Notes under the pieces: model-generated
The model's input: only the letters and a program-made list of their open reading frames with translations
Databases searched by the model: none
Told to the model about the DNA's origin: nothing
Program-made: the position numbers and the translations under genes
In this document: positions 34,250 to 42,539 of the stretch, piece after piece
Numbering within the stretch: the first letter of the stretch is position 1
How the letters are laid out: every line of letters starts with the position of its first letter
Source of the DNA: CAMLIZ01 sp966212505
GTDB lineage: Bacteria > Pseudomonadota > Gammaproteobacteria > Burkholderiales > Burkholderiaceae_C
Length of the DNA: 64,000 nt
Assembly (NCBI GenBank): GCA_966212505.1
Contig: CBIHRS010000001.1
Location: forward strand, 301,214 to 365,213
Direction: 5' to 3'

Positions 34250-34357
34250 GCGCAGGTGCAGCCAGCACTTCGGCCCGCGAAGAGCGTCCTATCGTGGGAC
34301 ATCACTACACTCTTGCCAGCTACTTGGAGGAAGGAGTGCCCGCCAGGTGGGCAAACA

Positions 34358-35113
34358 ATGAAATCAACATCCGGGGTCATCAAACCCATCACCATCGCTC
34401 TGGCGATTGCCGCTCTGGGCGGATGCGCAACGCAGAACACCTCATCTGTGACGGTGTCCGGCGAAACGGCCTTCATTCGCGGGCCGATCACCAACGCCAC
34501 CGCCGAGGACTTCGGCCGGCAGCTATCGCAGCGAAAGATTTCCCGCCTGCTCATCAGCAGCAACGGGGGTCTTGTAGAGGCCGCGCTCACCATCGCACGT
34601 CAAGTGCGTGACCGCCATCTCGACGTTGAGGTCGTAGGCGAGTGCTTCTCGTCTTGCGCCAACTACATCTTTCCCGCGGGCCACGAAAAGACCATCTCCG
34701 CACTTGGAGTTGTCGGCTGGCACGGGACCATGCAACACCTTCTCTACCTGCACGAGACCGGAGAGAAGCTCCTCCCCAGCGGGGACATCGCCATGGTGCA
34801 ACGGCTGTCCAAGCTGGAAGCCGAATTCTTCCAGAGCATCGGCGTAGACGGACGCATTTGCTGGTTTGGTAAGTTACCGCCTTACTCGGCCCACAACCTT
34901 TACTTTCTCAGTCCGGAGGATATGGCCAAGTTCGGCGTGCAGAACGTGCATGTGCGACCTGACTACGCGCAAACCGATCTGACACTGATCAATGCTGGCG
35001 GCACCGAAACCTTGAAGTTCATTCAGGTCGACTGGTCCGTGGCTATCCCGCCCACCGCAGCCATGATGCCGAAGAGCATGTCCATCAACGGCATGCCAAT
35101 GGGCACCGAGTAG
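34358..35113 (+). CDS. ClpP-like lipoprotein (COG3904-type)
   Basis: 251 residues. Lipoprotein signal peptide with lipobox ALGGC (Cys about residue 22). The mature domain has a ClpP/crotonase-type fold pattern: LLISSNGGLVEAALTIARQV (oxyanion strand-helix), CFSSCANYIFPAG (probable nucleophile Ser next to Cys) and VGWHGT (possible catalytic His). Bacterial COG3904 proteins are predicted periplasmic Clp-like peptidases of unknown substrate. Start ATG at 34358; earlier codons in frame have no support. Plus strand, opposite to the phage genes, with a separate exported protein following at 57 bases, so the two form a cargo pair. Confidence 0.72.
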   Translation: MKSTSGVIKPITIALAIAALGGCATQNTSSVTVSGETAFIRGPITNATAEDFGRQLSQRKISRLLISSNGGLVEAALTIARQVRDRHLDVEVVGECFSSCANYIFPAGHEKTISALGVVGWHGTMQHLLYLHETGEKLLPSGDIAMVQRLSKLEAEFFQSIGVDGRICWFGKLPPYSAHNLYFLSPEDMAKFGVQNVHVRPDYAQTDLTLINAGGTETLKFIQVDWSVAIPPTAAMMPKSMSINGMPMGTE

Positions 35114-35169
35114 GTCTTCCAGGTCCCGACCCCACTGTTCCAGACCGTCCGTTCAAACGCAATCTATCC

Positions 35170-35955
35170 ATGGCATTGCTCCGGATCACCATAGCGCTCT
35201 TCGTTTCGGTCACGTTCTCCTCCCTTTCGTTGGCGGGTGTTGAGCCGGACAGCAGCATTGAGCGTCCCGGCATGTTCTTCGCCTGGTTGCCGTGGGACGG
35301 CGGCCCGGAGCGGAATGTCCTCGTTCATTTCGAGGATCCAGAGATGTTGAGGTCTCTGATTGAACACTGCAACGCCTCAGGCGAGGTGTTCTCCTTGCAA
35401 ACGGGTGCCAGCAGCAAGTGCCGGCCCACCGTCTTCAAGAGCCCATCCGGAGATGGATATTTGGATGAGGCCGGGATCGCGCTCTCACGCTCGTTTCCAA
35501 AGACCGATCCACAGCAGTTCGATCTGTTTTCAACCAGTCCCCCGCGGACTGTGAATTGGGTCACCAGGCGAATCTCGACGGAGGAAGTGACCGCCCTGCG
35601 ATCGCTGCTCGCCTCGGATGCCGGCAGGTTCGCGACGATGAAGACAGAGCTGCAGGTGGTCGACGCCACCGCATATCGTCGACGGGGCGGAGCGCGTCTA
35701 ACGATCGTGGTGCCGGGCAAGACGTTTGAAGACCCGGACGCGTTCTACTCCTCCCAGGCGCATCACGTGTTCGTGAAGCGGGGAAAGAGCTATTCCTACC
35801 TCGGCGCCCTTCCCGGCAAACCGATCGGCGTCGTTGATGTCGATCGAAGCGACTATCCTGGCTTCGTGGCCGCGGAAGATTGCGATGGGATGTGCATAAC
35901 GCTTTGGAGCATCACCAGAGGGCTTCACCAGCTTGGCTGGTTCGGTGGACACTGA
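35170..35955 (+). CDS. Exported hypothetical protein next to the ClpP-like lipoprotein
   Basis: 261 residues with a signal peptide (IALFVSVTFSSLSLAG, cleavage about residue 22). The mature part has mixed alpha/beta wording (FFAWLPWDGG; RISTEEVTALRSLL; CDGMCITLWSITRGLHQLGW) and four or five Cys. Not recognised. Follows the ClpP-like lipoprotein on the same strand at 57 bases, so they are probably expressed together. Its 3' end overlaps by 31 bases the end of the tail chaperone frame on the other strand, showing an insertion exactly at the end of that gene. Confidence 0.6.
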   Translation: MALLRITIALFVSVTFSSLSLAGVEPDSSIERPGMFFAWLPWDGGPERNVLVHFEDPEMLRSLIEHCNASGEVFSLQTGASSKCRPTVFKSPSGDGYLDEAGIALSRSFPKTDPQQFDLFSTSPPRTVNWVTRRISTEEVTALRSLLASDAGRFATMKTELQVVDATAYRRRGGARLTIVVPGKTFEDPDAFYSSQAHHVFVKRGKSYSYLGALPGKPIGVVDVDRSDYPGFVAAEDCDGMCITLWSITRGLHQLGWFGGH

Positions 35956-36238
35956 GTCGATCGCCGCGCCAGATCCCGATAGAGATGCTCGATCTGCTGA
36001 GCATCACCGCGTACAGCCGTCGTGACGGCCGCTAGGGTCCGCAGCTCGCTTTCGGCCTCATGACGGGCCACCGCGGCGAGGAATTGCCGCATCTGGGCCA
36101 GCGTGTAGTCCATCACTTGCGGCAAAGGGTGGCCGTGCGCGATCAGACGCTGGACGGCATCGAACCAGCCGGTGCTGCCGTCAGCCGGTCGCCGACCTGG
36201 ACGAACAGGTCGTTCAGCCGCGCCAGCACCGTGCGGGT
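35925..36238 (-). CDS. Tail assembly chaperone GT extension (-1 frame)
   Basis: This frame, -1 relative to the 135-residue chaperone gene, contains phage text from about base 36175 down: STGWFDAVQRLIAHGHPLPQ, then DYTLAQMRQFLAAVARHEAE. That wording matches the second (T) part of lambda-type G/GT chaperones. No ATG, GTG or TTG lies at a sensible place before it, so it is expected to be made only by ribosomes that slip -1 inside the upstream gene. The last residues overlap the convergent exported-protein gene. Confidence 0.6.
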
Positions 36239-36550
36239 AAAAAAATCGGCGTTGATCTCGATGAGCTTCGCCGCGAGCGCCAGTGCCTCGTCGGCATCGA
36301 GCCCGTCGACCCAGGCCTGCGGCTTGGCGGTCGCGATGGCAACAGCCTTCAGCAGCGACTCGCCGTGGTCGCCGAACAGCGAGAGCCAATCGATGGCCTC
36401 GCCACGCAACTGCTGCAACACCGGCCCGATGGCGCGCAGGAACGCGGGGGTCTGGCCGACCTTGAGCGGCTTGAGGATGATCGTCTCGCCCCCGGCGCTG
36501 ACCTCCGCACCGGGAGGGACGAGCTGGTTCAACTCGTCCATCGCGATCAC
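36143..36550 (-). CDS. Phage tail assembly chaperone (G-like)
   Basis: 135 residues: beta start (ETIILKPLKVGQTPAFLRAIGPVL), then helices (DADEALALAAKLIEINADFF). Position directly after the major tail protein and before a -1 overlapping frame is the standard place of the lambda gpG-like chaperone that coats the tape measure. Start ATG at 36550 overlaps the major tail protein stop (ATGA); MDELNQ at 36541 is a possible alternative. Confidence 0.7.
   Translation of the reverse strand: MIAMDELNQLVPPGAEVSAGGETIILKPLKVGQTPAFLRAIGPVLQQLRGEAIDWLSLFGDHGESLLKAVAIATAKPQAWVDGLDADEALALAAKLIEINADFFTRTVLARLNDLFVQVGDRLTAAPAGSMPSSV
36239..36245 (-). promoter_or_regulatory. Candidate -1 ribosomal frameshift site T TTT TTT
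   Basis: On the minus strand the chaperone frame reads GA T TTT TTT ACC, an exact X XXY YYZ heptamer in the zero frame. A slip of -1 enters the GT frame, which stays open to 35925. It lies about 95 bases before the chaperone stop codon. Confidence 0.5.
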
Positions 36551-37296
36551 AGCTGCACGATGCGGCCGAACTGCCCCAACACGGCATCGAATGGCTTGCT
36601 CGGGTCCGCGAGGAGGCTGCCTTCGAGCTCGAACTTGTTGTAGTCGTCCGAGATCAACGACAGTTCCTTCAGGGGATCAAACGCCACCCGATACAACTCA
36701 CACAGCACCTTCGCGTTGGCCTGCGCGGTGTTGATACCTTCGAGGCGCAGGTACCGCTCCGGCAAGGGCTGCGTGAAGATGCCGACGCTGTCCACGGCGC
36801 CGAACTGGTAGGCCGCATGGATGGGGGCGGTGAAGCCGGTCAGGTCCAGGAACTGGATCGCGCCGAAGTCGGCATCGGCGGTGTAGTGCGTGCCGGCGTT
36901 GAGAATCTTCGGCGCAGCAGTCGAGTCGCGCAGCGCGAGTCCACTGACCTTCGGGTGCGCGAGAATGTAGCGGTCGCCGATCTTAGGATTGGCACCACCA
37001 ACCTGCTCGTCGGTGACCGTGCCCGCGTTGTCGCCGACCACCGCTCCGTACAGCACAAGCGCCAGATTGGCGGTCGTGAACTCCTCGATGGTGAGCGACA
37101 CCGTCGCGCTCTTCTGCTTGACCATCCGATGATCCAACGTCCTTTGGCCGGACTGGCTCTCATAGTGCTCCAGCACATCAGTCTTGAGCGCGACCTTCAG
37201 CGCCGCGACGTTGCCCGGCGAGCGGATATCGATCGGCCGGCCTTGTGCGTCGCGCGACCCGAGGTACACGCGACCTTGAAAACTTGAATAGCTCAT
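36547..37296 (-). CDS. Phage major tail (tube) protein
   Basis: 249 residues, beta-rich: GRVYLGSRDAQGRPIDIRSP start, VKQKSATVSLTIEEFTTANLALVLYGAV, and a C-terminal FELEGSLLADPSKP. This is the wording of major tail proteins of lambda-like siphoviruses; the protein forms the tail tube around the tape measure. Preceded by the small DUF7210-like gene and followed by the chaperones, the conserved order. Frame intact. Confidence 0.75.
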   Translation of the reverse strand: MSYSSFQGRVYLGSRDAQGRPIDIRSPGNVAALKVALKTDVLEHYESQSGQRTLDHRMVKQKSATVSLTIEEFTTANLALVLYGAVVGDNAGTVTDEQVGGANPKIGDRYILAHPKVSGLALRDSTAAPKILNAGTHYTADADFGAIQFLDLTGFTAPIHAAYQFGAVDSVGIFTQPLPERYLRLEGINTAQANAKVLCELYRVAFDPLKELSLISDDYNKFELEGSLLADPSKPFDAVLGQFGRIVQL

Positions 37297-37304
37297 CGAT
37301 CAGT

Positions 37305-37547
37305 TCAGGCTTTGGAAGTGGGGGACGCGGCGGGAGCGGGGGCTGCGGTAGACGCCAGAGCTGGTGCGGCAGCGGTCGTCGCCGTGGGCGACGCGGGGGT
37401 GCCGATCGCGTAGGTGCGCAGCCACTCGGCGACCGGTAGGACGACGTCGATCTCGTCGCCCGGCGGGTGCTCGCTGCTGGCGTGGGTGTGGGTCTTGAGC
37501 AGGCGCATGCGAACGCGCCCGCCCTGCGCAGGCGGGGAGGTGGTCAT
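37305..37547 (-). CDS. Small phage protein with Ala/Pro tail
   Basis: 80 residues: a short beta domain (MRLLKTHTHASSEHPPGDEIDVVLPVAEW split around residue 20-45) and a low-complexity Ala/Pro/Thr tail. Resembles small head-tail or tail-tube-adjacent phage proteins (DUF7210-like); role unknown. Lies between the tail terminator and the major tail protein. Confidence 0.6.
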   Translation of the reverse strand: MTTSPPAQGGRVRMRLLKTHTHASSEHPPGDEIDVVLPVAEWLRTYAIGTPASPTATTAAAPALASTAAPAPAASPTSKA

Positions 37548-37617
37548 CTATCGGGGGGAGGGAGGAAGAAAGCGGGCCGGCAAGCGCGGGCTTCGGTGAC
37601 GGGCCGCAGAGCGAGGC

Positions 37618-38064
37618 TCAGCGGGCCTGGGTGATGTCGAGCTGCTGGGTGCGGTACGTGATCTGGTAGCGCCCGTACAGCGCGACGGCCAACGCATCCG
37701 CGTCCTCGATGTCGAAGTCGCAATCGAGTTCGTGGATGCGCAGCGCCAGGCCGCCCAGGTTCTGGTCGCTCATCAGCGCGAGATGCGCCGCGGCGATGAG
37801 CCGGTCGGCCAGGGTTTCGGGGGCGAGCGTCGCGGTCTCGCGGGCAAGCGCGACCACGCGGAGGGTCAGTTCGCGCGTGACGCGGCCGTTCGCACGCTCG
37901 GTGATGACGTCGCTCTCGGCGAAGACCACCAGCGCGGGCGATTGCTCGCGGGTGATCGCCACCGCGGGCGAGCGGTACACGCCGGCCCCCAGGGCCGCGG
38001 CCACGGGACGCAGCGCGTCCAGTGCGGCGACGATGAGGCGCTCGCGGATCGAATTCGAAGCCAC
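37618..38064 (-). CDS. Phage tail terminator/minor tail protein
   Basis: 148 residues with the pattern of lambda gpU-type terminators: IRERLIVAALDALRP start, VVFAESDVITERANGRVTREL strand pair and C-terminal ALYGRYQITYRTQQLDITQ. Caps the tail at its upper end. Position between the FII-like connector and the tail tube supports the call. Confidence 0.65.
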   Translation of the reverse strand: MASNSIRERLIVAALDALRPVAAALGAGVYRSPAVAITREQSPALVVFAESDVITERANGRVTRELTLRVVALARETATLAPETLADRLIAAAHLALMSDQNLGGLALRIHELDCDFDIEDADALAVALYGRYQITYRTQQLDITQAR

Positions 38065-38071
38065 GGCCGCC

Positions 38072-38374
38072 TCATAGCCGCGTGAGCCGGGCGCGTCGCT
38101 CGGACCCGTCGCCCACGGCCCGCGTGTCGCGCACCTTGAAGACCGCGCCGTCGATCTCCACTCGCTCGCCGGCCACCAGTCCTTCGAAGATCAGCGAGGG
38201 ATAGGACATCAGGTACTCGGTGCTCGACGTGAGACCGTCCATCAGCGTCTCGTCGGGCGCCGCCAGGCCCACCGGGTTGATCCTCGGCGGCCCGCCATCG
38301 GACGGGTTCCAGACGCAGGTCTTCAGCAGGCCGGCGTTCGCTGCGGCCTCGTACAGGGCTTGCACCAGGTCCAT
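38072..38374 (-). CDS. Head-tail connector, lambda gpFII-like
   Basis: 100 residues, a small beta-barrel type protein ending IDGAVFKVRDTRAVGDGSERRARL, matching the FII/Phage_attach family that attaches tails to filled heads. The ATG at 38374 shares its A with the TGA of the upstream gene (TGATG), which fixes the start; the frame open further upstream is shadow text of the capsid gene. Confidence 0.65.
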   Translation of the reverse strand: MDLVQALYEAAANAGLLKTCVWNPSDGGPPRINPVGLAAPDETLMDGLTSSTEYLMSYPSLIFEGLVAGERVEIDGAVFKVRDTRAVGDGSERRARLTRL

Positions 38375-38949
38375 CACAGCTTCAGCTTCACGAGCACGCT
38401 CGGCCGGTGGCACATGGGCAGCGGGTTGGACTGCGTATGCAGGTCGGTACCGCGGTCGAACTTGCGCGGCTCCTGCTTCGCGTACAGCTCCTGGCCCAGC
38501 GTGTTGACCGTCTCGTTGAAATCGGCCGGTCCGACATACGTGCTGAAGGTGTCGACGGTGCCCATCGGGAAGGCATGGGCCTCGCCCGCGGCGATGAAGC
38601 GCCGGACATTGCCGTCGGCGTCCGACGCTTGTCCCCGGTACTCCTCGAAGGTGATGTTCGAGAACGTGAAGCCCGAGCGCATGTCGTTGATCAGCACCGC
38701 GCCCTGCTGCCAGTTCTCGTAGGCCTTCTCGATCTTGGCGTGGGTCGTAATGCGGATCTGGCGCGGCGTCCCCGGCCACAGGCCGGAGTCCTGCGCCTGT
38801 TGCAACAGGCCGCGCTTCACTTCCTTGATCGCGGCCTTCAGCTCTTCCACGGTCCGGTACTCGACGGTCTTGTCCATGAAGGTGACCCGCCGCTCGCCCT
38901 TCGCAAGCGCGGCCTCGAGGCGCTGCAGGTCGGTCTCGGTGTAGGCCAT
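38374..38949 (-). CDS. In-frame fusion of gpW-like head-tail protein and major capsid protein C-terminus
   Basis: 191 residues of two unrelated halves. Residues 1 to about 72 are a gpW-type head-tail joining protein (LQRLEAALAKGERRVTF.DKTVEYRTVEELKAAI). From about residue 75 the text is the C-terminal third of a lambda gpE-type major capsid protein: NWQQGAVLINDMRSGFTFSN, FEEYRGQ, FIAAGEAHAFPMG, NETVNTLGQELYAKQEP, HTQSNPLPMCHRP. Normally portal, S49 protease/scaffold, decoration protein and the first two thirds of the capsid protein lie between. Their absence shows a deletion of several kilobases that kept the frame open. The protein cannot build a head. Confidence 0.75.
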   Translation of the reverse strand: MAYTETDLQRLEAALAKGERRVTFMDKTVEYRTVEELKAAIKEVKRGLLQQAQDSGLWPGTPRQIRITTHAKIEKAYENWQQGAVLINDMRSGFTFSNITFEEYRGQASDADGNVRRFIAAGEAHAFPMGTVDTFSTYVGPADFNETVNTLGQELYAKQEPRKFDRGTDLHTQSNPLPMCHRPSVLVKLKL

Positions 38950-39326
38950 CAGCGAAACACCACGAGGTTCAGCTCGCGGGCCTCGGCGGTGAAGCCGTCT
39001 GCATCGGTGCAGACCAGCTCGAGGTGCCGGCGGGTCTTCAGCGCACCGTCGGCCAGTCGCAGCGGCTGGCCGCCGATGCCTTGGGCATGGGCGGTCCAGA
39101 GGTAGTGCTCGTCGGGGAGCGCCACGGCGAACTGCACGAGGTAGCGCCCGCGCGACAGGCGCTGCACGTGATCCACCGCGTGGGTTGCGTGCAGCGCGAT
39201 GCGGCCATGGGCCGCACCGAAGCGCACCCAGGCCCTGGCGAGGCCCGGGTGGCTTGCCGTGATGCGCGCCTTGATCTCTTCGGCGATGGCCGCCACCAGG
39301 GCGGCCAGTCGTTCAGAGAGGCTCAC
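38949..39326 (-). CDS. Phage head-module hypothetical protein
   Basis: 125 residues: a helical N-terminus (ERLAALVAAIAEEIKARI) then a beta region (GRYLVQFAVALPDEHYLWTAHAQGIGGQPLRL). The layout resembles small structural proteins placed between terminase and gpW in related prophages. Its stop overlaps the gpW start (TGATG). Confidence 0.55.
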   Translation of the reverse strand: MSLSERLAALVAAIAEEIKARITASHPGLARAWVRFGAAHGRIALHATHAVDHVQRLSRGRYLVQFAVALPDEHYLWTAHAQGIGGQPLRLADGALKTRRHLELVCTDADGFTAEARELNLVVFR

Positions 39327-39336
39327 GGCGCCGGGC

Positions 39337-39837
39337 TCAGACGATGAGCGCGCGGGCCGGGCTCACCGGCGTGTCGCCGGTGGTGCCCAGGGCCAGCTCG
39401 AAGGCGGCGACGAGGTCGGCATTGGTGTCGCCGACATCCTCGGTGCGCACGCGCGCGTCCAGCGCGGCCAGCACCTGAGCGAGGCCGGTCTGGTCCCACT
39501 GGACGGCATCCTGCAGCTCCTTCAGCGTGTCGAAGGCTGCATCCGCGCCGCCGACCAGGTCGCTGCGCAGCGCATCCAGCAGCGCCGAGATCTTGCTGGC
39601 GGACAGCGTGGTGGCCGTGCCGCCAAGGTTGCCATCGTCGATCACGGCACCGCCGGTGCCGCCGCCCGTGCCGCCACCGATCGCGGCGAGCTGGCTGCGC
39701 AGGTCATTGATCGCGCCGACGAGGCTGGACTTCTCGTTCGTCGACAGGGCATCCAGCGCACCGATCTGGCTGCGGATGGTCTTGAACTCGGTAGCCAGCC
39801 GCGCAAGCAGCGACTCGAGCCGGGCTTGAAGAGTCAT
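39337..39837 (-). CDS. Phage structural protein, coiled coil (head-fibre or tail-fibre-like)
   Basis: 166 residues: coiled coil at the N-terminus (ARLESLLARLATEFKTI), Gly-rich hinge (GGGTGGGTGG), then the motif AAFDTLKELQDAV that is frequent in trimeric phage fibre stalks. Start ATG at 39837 behind GGAGAACCCGAAG. Lies between terminase and head genes, so a head fibre is possible; function is inferred from motif only. Confidence 0.5.
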   Translation of the reverse strand: MTLQARLESLLARLATEFKTIRSQIGALDALSTNEKSSLVGAINDLRSQLAAIGGGTGGGTGGAVIDDGNLGGTATTLSASKISALLDALRSDLVGGADAAFDTLKELQDAVQWDQTGLAQVLAALDARVRTEDVGDTNADLVAAFELALGTTGDTPVSPARALIV

Positions 39838-39886
39838 CTTCGGGTTCTCCATGGTTGGGTTGAAGTGGGTTGGGTTGAAAGACGCC

Positions 39887-41858
39887 TCACCGCGACAGCC
39901 ACCGGCTTCGGATGACGGTGCGCCGGCGCGCGCGAGGCCCGGAAGCGCCGAGGCCACCCGGTGGGGTGGCCTCGGCGACATGCGGTTGAGAGGGAATGAG
40001 GGGGCGTTCAAGCGGCGGCGGGCCGGCGCCGAACGGCTTCTCCAGCTCGCGCCAGTGGCGTTCGCCGAAGCGGTCCAGGCCGCAGGCCGCGGCGGCGGCG
40101 CGCGCATAGACGGCGCAGTCGAGCCTCGTTGCGCTCCCGGTGCTTCTGCCACTCGCGCACCGGGTAGCCGTTGCGGTCGCGCCGCGTGATCAGTTGCTCC
40201 GCACACAGCTGCTGGAGGTACTCGCCGTCGACCTGCGGTAGGTGGACGTAGCCCTCCGGAAAGACCAGCTCGCCGCTGGCCTCGTCGACGCTGCACGACT
40301 TGCGCAGGTTGTTGTACAGCTCGAGCTTTGCGAGGTGGACCGCGACGGCCCAGACCTTCACGCCGCGGCGCAGCTTGCGGCCGCCCAAGGTCACATCGAC
40401 GGCGGTCGGCGTGCCGATCAGCGCCGCACCCTTGGGCACGCCGCGCACGGCCATCACCCGGCTGTCCTGGCAGCCCCGCACGAAGGCGTACGCCTCCTGC
40501 GTCGCGAAGCCGGTATCGACGGCCAGGCGCTGCAACGGCATCTCGGCACCCGAGGCGTGCGGCCACGTCTCGTTCAGCAGCGCGCCCAACTGGTTCCACA
40601 CCGCAGCGCGCGAGGTGTCCCCCATCAGCACGCGGTGCTCGACCAGCCACGAGGCCTTGCCGCGGCCCCAGGCCCATACCGATACCTCGATGCGGTCCTT
40701 CTGGATGTCGGCGCCCGCGGTCAGCAGCAAACCGCCCCAGGGCACCGATCCGATGCGGTACGACTCGCGCCGCTCCAGCAGGCGTTGCCAATCGGGCGCC
40801 TCGCCCTCCTCGACCCAAGTCTCGCCGAGCTCCGTGTTGCGGAAGGTCTTGATCGCCGCGGCCGACTTGCTTTCGCCGGCCGTGGCCGTCTCCCATGCCG
40901 CGGCGATTTCGGCCCACGAGCGCCAGCCGAGCGGGCTGTACAGCGACGACAGGTGGAAGCCCGCGGTGCGGGCCGGCCCTTGCGCGGTCGCGCGCCACTG
41001 CCCGTTGTCGAGCATCCAGGTCTTGTGGTGCTCCTGGATCGCATCGTCGCAGTTTTCGCAGAGGTAGGCGGCACCCGCAGGTTGGCCCTTGTCCCAGCGC
41101 AGCTGCTCGAAGCGCAGCCACTGCAGGTGGCCGCAGTGCGGGCACGGGACGAAGTAGCGGCGCCGGTCGCTCGCGAGGTACTCGCGCTCGATGGTCGACG
41201 CACCGGCGATCGTTGGCGTGCTGACGATGAAGATCTTGCGCCGCGCGAACGTGCGGGTGCGCGCCTCCGCCAGCGAGATCGCGTCGCCCTCCCCTTCGAC
41301 ATCGAGCGGGTAGGCGTCGACCTCATCCAGGAACAGAAAGCGCACCGGCATGCTGCGCAGGCCGACCGCGCTGTTCGCGCCGACCATCACTAACACGCCG
41401 CCGCGGAATTCCTTGGCGAGGATGGTGTTGCCGGCATCGCGGCTGCGCGCTGGTGCGATCAGCTCGCGCAGCGCTGCCGACTCTTCGATCAGCGGATCGA
41501 TCCGCTGCCGCGAGTTGCGCTTGGCCATCTCCACCGTTGGCCAGACGCACATCATTGGGCCCGGTGCGTGGTGCATCACGTAGCCGACCCAGTTGCTGCC
41601 GGCTTCCGTCGCGCCGATCTGCGCGCCCTTCTGAAACACCACGCGCTCCACCGGACTGCTCGGCGACAGGCAGTCCATGATCTCGCGCAGGTAAGGCGTG
41701 CGGCTGGTGCGCCAACGGCCTGGCTCCGACGATGCCTTGCTCGACAGCACGCGGTGCTCGTCGGCCCACCGCGACAAGGTCAGCATGGGGTCGGGCATCA
41801 GCCCGTCGCGCCAAGCCCTTGCCAGTTCGGCTGCGCCTTCGTAGGCGAAGTCCATCAA
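39887..41858 (-). pseudogene. Phage terminase large subunit (GpA family), C-terminus frameshifted
   Basis: About 655 residues when read across a frameshift. First frame: Walker A-like VFQKGAQIGATEAG (about 83), Walker B FLFLDEVDAYP (about 175), zinc-finger-like CPHCGHLQ and CENCDD (about 240 and 267), nuclease Asp residues near LLLTAGADIQKD (about 370) and AVDTGF. The frame becomes nonsense after HRERNEA at about base 40124. The +1 frame then continues LDCAVYARAAAAACGLDRFG, then ERHWRELEKPFG, typical of the GpA C-terminus, and stops at 39887. The nuclease domain end is lost unless the frame is restored. The start overlaps TerS (ATGA). Packages DNA into proheads. Confidence 0.8.
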
Positions 41859-42382
41859 TCGACGCGCGGTTCGATCTCGGCCAATTCCTGCAGGTGATCA
41901 CGCACCGCCGCTTCCAGCGCGACGTGCATCGTGTGGGGATCGACGGCCAGCCGTGCGGCCAGCTGTGCCGACACGCGCGCGGGCCAGTTCAACCATGCGC
42001 CCCGTTCGGCGCGCGCCAGCTTGAACACGTGCGCGATCGCTTGCGCCCGGTCGACGAGGTCGCCTTTGAGGCGGGCGAGGCGGACCTTGTTGGTCTGCGC
42101 CTTGACGACCTCGTTGACCGTCCTGGCCTGGAGCAGCGACGTGCCGCCGACGGGCAGCGCCGGCCCGCCGGCCCCGGTTTCCTCGGTCACGCGGACACGG
42201 GGCGCGCTGGCGCGTGTGCCGACCTTTGGCGCTTCCGTGTTCTGCGCCCACTGAGCGTCGGCGCGGTGGGGATCGATGGTGCCGTCAGGCTCCGGCGTGA
42301 TGCGACCGCTGCGGATCGCCTTGTGGACCGCGGTGTCGCTGACGCCGCGGTGTCGCGCATACGCGCGGATCGACAGTCCCAT
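41855..42382 (-). CDS. Phage terminase small subunit (Nu1-like)
   Basis: 175 residues: N-terminal winged HTH (SIRAYARHRGVSDTAVHKAI) that recognises packaging sites, a linker, then a helical region (KVRLARLKGDLVDRAQAIAHV) for contact with the large subunit. Typical Nu1/DUF1441-type arrangement. Couples to the large subunit by an ATGA overlap and is divergent from the plus-strand cargo genes that begin 150 bases away. Confidence 0.75.
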   Translation of the reverse strand: MGLSIRAYARHRGVSDTAVHKAIRSGRITPEPDGTIDPHRADAQWAQNTEAPKVGTRASAPRVRVTEETGAGGPALPVGGTSLLQARTVNEVVKAQTNKVRLARLKGDLVDRAQAIAHVFKLARAERGAWLNWPARVSAQLAARLAVDPHTMHVALEAAVRDHLQELAEIEPRVD

Positions 42383-42427
42383 GCAAGAGGTGGTGCATCC
42401 GGTAGGTCGGGTCGTCGCCCGGCCGCT

Positions 42428-42539
42428 GAATCAACTGGTGTCCATTCGGTCGTTGATGCGTTCGCGATTCGGAGCGTTCATGGCGCTGTCGCCAACGACG
42501 ACAAGCAACTCGAATCCAACAAGCAGGAAGCAAACATGA
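42428..42539 (+). promoter_or_regulatory. Leader element copy A with small ORF
   Basis: First of three related leaders. It shares GAATCAA, CGTTGATG and GAGCGTTCATGGCG with copies B and C. The left arm of the inverted repeat is degraded here. An ORF starting at 42456 (or at the inner ATG at 42480, behind GGAGCGTTC) ends with a TGA that overlaps the ATG of the DUF3489 gene. Peptide from the inner ATG: MALSPTTTSNSNPTSRKQT. Confidence 0.6.
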
